Assembly: GCA_003153055.1 (NCBI GenBank)
Contig: PMBV01000245.1
Location: 44,925 to 53,220 of the forward strand
Source: Myxococcales bacterium
GTDB taxonomy: Bacteria; Myxococcota; Myxococcia; Myxococcales; Myxococcaceae
Direction: 5' to 3'
Length of the DNA stretch: 8,296 bases
Shown: piece after piece, positions 7,645 through 8,296 of the stretch
Numbering within the stretch: the stretch's first letter is position 1
Layout: every line of letters starts with the position of its first letter
Translations under genes and position numbers: made by a program
Notes under the pieces: model-generated
What the model was told of the DNA's origin: nothing
What the model saw: the letters and a program-made list of their open reading frames with translations, nothing else
Database searches by the model: none

Positions 7645-7650
7645 CCTCCT
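7645..7650 (-). promoter_or_regulatory. Shine-Dalgarno AGGAGG of the kinase-like gene
   Basis: A full-consensus AGGAGG on the minus strand sits 6 nt before the GTG at 7638. It directly abuts an in-frame TTG (7644) and is 15 nt from an in-frame ATG (7629), so the spacing selects the GTG. It is the strongest ribosome-binding site in the window. Confidence 0.8.
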
Positions 7651-7695
7651 GACCCGAATGCCTCTGAGGGGTTCTCCGTTCCGGGATGGTGGTGT

Positions 7696-7711
7696 CTCCG
7701 AAACCTCCGAA
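7696..7711. repeat. Short direct repeat CTCCGAA x2 in the divergent intergenic region
   Basis: CTCCGAA occurs at 7696-7702 and again at 7705-7711, a 9-bp period, between the divergent kinase-like and GH2 genes. Tandem heptamers upstream of a start can be activator sites, but a repeat this short may be coincidence. Confidence 0.3.
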
Positions 7712-7716
7712 CTCGC

Positions 7717-7720
7717 GGAG
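7717..7720 (+). promoter_or_regulatory. Candidate Shine-Dalgarno of the GH2 lipoprotein
   Basis: GGAG with 7 nt spacing to TTG 7728. It favours this rare start over the upstream in-frame ATG 7686, which has no clear ribosome site and is followed by codons with low GC at the third position, unlike real genes here. Confidence 0.5.
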
Positions 7721-7727
7721 TGGTGTA

Positions 7728-8296
7728 TTGGCGCCGATTCCTGCGAGGAATCGGCCGGTCAGGTGGCTGCGACAAGCGCCTGGCCTTCTCATCGTCGCCC
7801 CCTTGCTGCTCGGCTCCGCTTGCGTCATCGGCGAGGCCTCTGGCCCGGGAAAGGACGCGGGGCAGGGGAGCGCCGACGCATCGTCCCAAGCGAAAGACTC
7901 GGGCTCTGGCGCGAGCGACGCGGGGCGAGGAAGCGCCGACGCATCGTCCCAGCCGGCAGATTCGGGCGCGAGCGACCCGGGCCAAGACGGGGGGACGCCA
8001 CCGCTGGTCTCCCGTCAGGGCTACGACGGAGCGCGCGGCAAGAGCTTCGACGATGGGTGGAAGTTCTACTTTGGCGACGCCTCGGGCGCCCAACAACCGG
8101 CCTTCAGCGATACGTCTTGGACCAGCCTGAGTGTCCCGCATGACTGGAGTCCTGCGCTCGGGTTCAACCGGAGTTCGCCCGGGGGCGGCGGCTCGGGATT
8201 CATCGACGGGCGCGTCGGCTGGTACCGAAAGACCTTTGCCTTGGATTCGTCGTATTCCGGCAAGCGGATTCTCATCGAGTTCGACGGCGTGTACAT
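7728..8296 (+). CDS. Glycoside hydrolase family 2-like lipoprotein, N-terminal 189 residues (3' end outside window)
   Basis: Likely surface or periplasmic beta-glycosidase (beta-galactosidase, glucuronidase or mannosidase type). The frame is open to the right edge. Residues 1-31 are a signal peptide: Arg-rich start, then the hydrophobic segment LLIVAPLLLGSA, then C32 as probable lipidation site; the -3 residue is Gly, so the lipobox is not ideal. Residues 36-92 form an Asp/Ser/Gly/Ala linker containing a duplicated DAGxGSADASSQ unit. From about 98 the GH2 sugar-binding domain begins: KSFDDGWKFYFGD (105-117), FSDTSWTSLSVPHDW (126-140), GRVGWYRKTF (161-170) and RILIEFDGVY (180-189), all matching the GH2 N-terminal jelly-roll pattern. 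The catalytic barrel lies outside, so activity and substrate are unknown. The start is TTG 7728, chosen for its ribosome site and compact signal peptide; ATG 7686 would add 14 residues. It is divergent from the kinase-like gene by 89 bp, and a strong dyad overlaps codons 2-10. Confidence 0.87.
   Translation, partial: MAPIPARNRPVRWLRQAPGLLIVAPLLLGSACVIGEASGPGKDAGQGSADASSQAKDSGSGASDAGRGSADASSQPADSGASDPGQDGGTPPLVSRQGYDGARGKSFDDGWKFYFGDASGAQQPAFSDTSWTSLSVPHDWSPALGFNRSSPGGGGSGFIDGRVGWYRKTFALDSSYSGKRILIEFDGVY
7733..7755. promoter_or_regulatory. Perfect 10-bp-arm inverted repeat at the 5' end of the GH2 gene
   Basis: GCCGATTCCT (7733-7742), GCG, AGGAATCGGC (7746-7755). It begins 2 nt after the TTG start codon (7728-7730). 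As DNA it is a symmetric 23-bp site for a dimeric regulator; as RNA it would make a stable stem-loop with a 3-nt loop that could hinder ribosome loading. It is the longest perfect short-loop dyad I found; by simple counting about 0.04 are expected by chance in a window of this length (4^-10 times about 8,300 positions times a handful of loop sizes). Confidence 0.6.
7854..7951 (+). repeat. Imperfect direct repeat encoding the lipoprotein linker (63-bp period)
   Basis: Units at 7854-7888 and 7917-7951 agree at 32 of 35 bases and are offset by 63 bp (21 codons), so the frame is kept. Each encodes DAG-x-GSADASSQ. A shorter related segment (GASDPGQDGG) follows. This looks like tandem duplication of the spacer between lipid anchor and enzyme domain. 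Confidence 0.85.

Noticed and set aside
6490..8130. 546-codon open frame on the plus strand
   Set aside because: It is antisense to the kinase-like gene and then out of frame with the GH2 gene. Its translation is Arg/Gly/His-rich with no domain, as expected from stop-poor high-GC DNA.

Overview
This is a high-GC, gene-dense window with strongly GC-biased third codon positions. The gene content suggests a Gram-negative bacterium, most likely a myxobacterium or other Myxococcota. The reasons are a Ser/Thr-kinase-like protein with bacterial-eukaryote-type C-lobe motifs, a lipoprotein whose signal is followed by an Asp/Ser/Gly/Ala 'DAG'-type linker, and a ClpS-ClpA pair. No marker gene fixes the genus, so this placement is inference.

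Layout, left to right. On the minus strand, clpA (1-1236, C-terminal part outside the window) follows clpS (1248-1586) after 11 bp, forming the N-degron adaptor/unfoldase operon. A 132-bp gap with two short palindromes and a nine-base C run (G run on the coding strand) separates clpS from a TerC/Alx-family membrane protein (1719-2705, minus). That gene is divergent from an NhaR-type LysR regulator (2835-3734, plus), and the 129 bp between them hold a T-N11-A dyad overlapping candidate promoters on both strands. nhaR converges on a single-domain bacteriohemerythrin (3744-4151, minus) with only 9 bp between the stops. After a 257-bp gap come a soluble molybdopterin/[4Fe-4S] oxidoreductase (4409-6436, minus) and a kinase-fold protein lacking the usual catalytic motifs (6547-7638, minus). 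Divergent from the latter, the start of a GH2-family glycosidase lipoprotein (7728 onward, plus) runs off the right edge. A perfect 10-bp-arm inverted repeat lies at its start.

How the genes may work together. ClpS delivers N-degron substrates to ClpA, which feeds ClpP. The NhaR-like regulator sits where it could control the TerC/Alx transporter, linking a Na+/alkaline-pH type of signal to metal export. Kinase-like protein, molybdo-enzyme and hemerythrin lie on the same strand, but 110-bp and 257-bp gaps make a single operon uncertain. The GH2 lipoprotein points to surface or periplasmic polysaccharide breakdown.

No tRNA, rRNA, CRISPR array, insertion sequence or prophage gene is visible. 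Many long open frames opposite the real genes are high-GC antisense artefacts. The least ordinary items are the degenerate kinase, the 23-bp dyad at the GH2 start, and the nhaR/terC divergent pair. I see no clear multi-gene system of a wholly new type.
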